From positions 1,736,001-1,800,000 of the forward strand of contig NZ_OMOR01000001.1 of assembly GCF_900302465.1 (NCBI RefSeq): a stretch of DNA of 64,000 nt, read 5' to 3'. The notes beneath the pieces were generated by a model, which had not been told where the DNA came from, made no database searches, and saw only the letters and a program-made list of their open reading frames with translations. Each line of letters begins with the position of its first letter. Position 1 is the stretch's first letter. This DNA is from Ascidiaceihabitans donghaensis. GTDB taxonomy: Bacteria > Pseudomonadota > Alphaproteobacteria > Rhodobacterales > Rhodobacteraceae. Shown here in pieces: positions 63,208 through 64,000 of this stretch. A program made the position numbers and the translations under genes.

Positions 63208-63246
63208 GGGGCCAGCCCCCGTCCTGCGGACACCCCCGGGATATTT
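63207..63246. repeat. GGGGGC/GCCCCC palindrome followed by CCCCCGGGATATTT
   Basis: GGGGGCCAGCCCCC (63207-63220) makes a six-base stem with a two-base loop, and CCCCCGGGATATTT follows about 12 bases later. It lies directly after sufE. I recall near-identical GC-rich pieces (with CCCCCGAGGATATTT) between many genes of Rhodobacterales genomes; they may be terminators or a small dispersed repeat. Confidence 0.5.
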
Positions 63247-63262
63247 CAGGCGAAAAGATGCA

Positions 63263-63895
63263 TCAAAGTTTGGAAAGTGTTGTTGCCAGATCGCCGTAGC
63301 CCGTGAAGCGCCGTTCAAACGCCAGCCCCAGTTGTGTGGCCGCGTGTTTCGCCTTTTCCGTGAGCGCCGCGTCATCCGTTTGCGCCTGATACACCAGCTT
63401 TTCGTAGTTGCCGAAGTACATATCGCGCAGTTCGGGATGACGATCCAGCCCCATGGGTTTTATCACAAATGCATCGAACTGACGTACAAGGAAATCGGTA
63501 AGGTAGAAGGTTGTGATCTCGGTCTCGCTTTGTTGTGCAAACCGGTCGTTCCCTTCAAAAAAGCTGTAGCAATGTGGACCGGCGACCATATCTACGCCCA
63601 GTTGGTCGCAGGCGGATTTCAGCAGTCCGCCAGTGCCGCAATCCGCATATACCACAAAAATTTGGGCATAGGTGTCGCGGTGCTTTTCCACAGCTTTGGT
63701 CACGTGTTCGGTGATTTTTTCAGGATAGAGGTGATACTTGGCTGGCAAACAGGTCAGATCCATATGATCCCAGCCATTAACCGCCTTTAAATCCAGAATT
63801 TCACGCGCCAATGCCCCGCAAGCAATCAGCAAAATGCGCCCGGCTTTTGTGACCGTCAGACCGTTTTCAGTCAATGTGCTGTCGTCAATATGCAT
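63263..63895 (-). CDS. DUF1638 domain protein
   Basis: A 210-residue protein of the DUF1638 family. It contains RILLIACGALAREILDLKAV, LTCLPAKYHLYPEKITEHVT, YADCGTGGLLKSACDQLGVD and ITTFYLTDFLVRQFDAFVIK with conserved Cys, His and Asp residues. In this bacterial group DUF1638 genes often lie beside corrinoid-protein and methylamine-type methyltransferase genes; the sequence to the right is cut off, so this cannot be tested here. Function unknown. Confidence 0.85.
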   Translation of the reverse strand: MHIDDSTLTENGLTVTKAGRILLIACGALAREILDLKAVNGWDHMDLTCLPAKYHLYPEKITEHVTKAVEKHRDTYAQIFVVYADCGTGGLLKSACDQLGVDMVAGPHCYSFFEGNDRFAQQSETEITTFYLTDFLVRQFDAFVIKPMGLDRHPELRDMYFGNYEKLVYQAQTDDAALTEKAKHAATQLGLAFERRFTGYGDLATTLSKL

Positions 63896-63913
63896 AGGCC
63901 CTCCGAAAAAGCA

Positions 63914-63947
63914 AAACGCCTGCTCCGATGTGGCGGAACAGGCGTTT
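63914..63947 (-). terminator. Intrinsic terminator upstream of the DUF1638 gene
   Basis: AAACGCCTG and CAGGCGTTT pair over nine bases and continue with four more pairs around a six-base loop. On the minus strand the stem is followed by TGCTTTTTC. It would end transcripts of a minus-strand gene that begins beyond the right edge. Confidence 0.6.
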
Positions 63948-63967
63948 GTATTGAACTTTAGACCTGT

Positions 63968-64000
63968 TCAGGCAGACATTTGATTGTGTTTGCGTGACAT
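63968..64000 (-). CDS. Possible C-terminal end of a gene cut by the window
   Basis: On the minus strand the last ten codons (RKHNQMSA before the TGA at 63968) are open to the window edge, and a terminator follows 21 bp later. This fits the end of a gene, but ten codons cannot identify it. Confidence 0.35.
   Translation of the reverse strand: MSRKHNQMSA

Overview
The window looks like chromosome of a marine alphaproteobacterium of the Rhodobacterales (Roseobacter group). This rests on gene content and order rather than on any search: a purM-purN-rnd run, a hmuRSTUV haem cluster with its own ExbB/ExbD/ExbD/TonB, TRAP transport of an acidic sugar, a ThiO-type thiamine operon, a DUF1638 protein, an HU protein with a lysine/alanine-rich tail, and a GC-rich intergenic motif (63207-63246) that I recall as frequent in this order. 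No rRNA, phage, transposase or CRISPR array was seen. Three tRNAs are present: two tRNA-Val and one tRNA-Ile(CAU).

Positions 1-12.7 kb are accessory metabolism: a cut-off LysR regulator divergent from a methyltransferase/DUF2306 pair, an unrecognised 603-residue helical protein, an M20 amidohydrolase, and a LysR-controlled set of two putative non-haem iron oxygenases, an SDR and a crotonase. An Lrp regulator that appears to start at ATT faces a thiamine-diphosphate enzyme. Positions 12.8-18.8 kb form a uronate (alginate/pectin type) utilisation cluster: TRAP transporter DctPQM, an SDR, KdgF and KdgK on the minus strand, with a divergent FCD-GntR regulator and paired inverted operator-like sequences between them.

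Positions 19.2-28.6 kb are redox and detoxification genes: SnoaL and VOC proteins, a GST-cupin-SDR-FAD-TetR operon preceded by a perfect 14-bp palindrome, and a second TetR divergent from an FMO-SDR pair. Positions 28.7-35 kb hold a VCBS/YD-like repeat protein, tgt, a pentapeptide-like membrane protein whose gene contains a perfect 20-bp-arm inverted repeat, and a glycosyltransferase-sulfotransferase fusion preceded by a 30-codon small gene. Housekeeping follows: lon, an HU-like gene, and a phosphatase gene between the two tRNA-Val genes.

Positions 39.5-48.4 kb are haem acquisition: receptor, energisation and a small exported protein on the minus strand, and the haem-handling protein plus ABC transporter on the plus strand. 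Positions 48.4-56.5 kb are an eleven-gene thiamine operon (thiD-thiO-thiS-thiG-thiE-thiF-thiY-tenA-thiZ-tenA-thiX), mostly joined by 4-bp overlaps and preceded by a TPP riboswitch. It combines thiazole synthesis with uptake and salvage of the pyrimidine; thiC is not in the window. The end carries a methyltransferase, tRNA-Ile, a porin, purM-purN, rnd, a lipoprotein, sufE and a DUF1638 gene.
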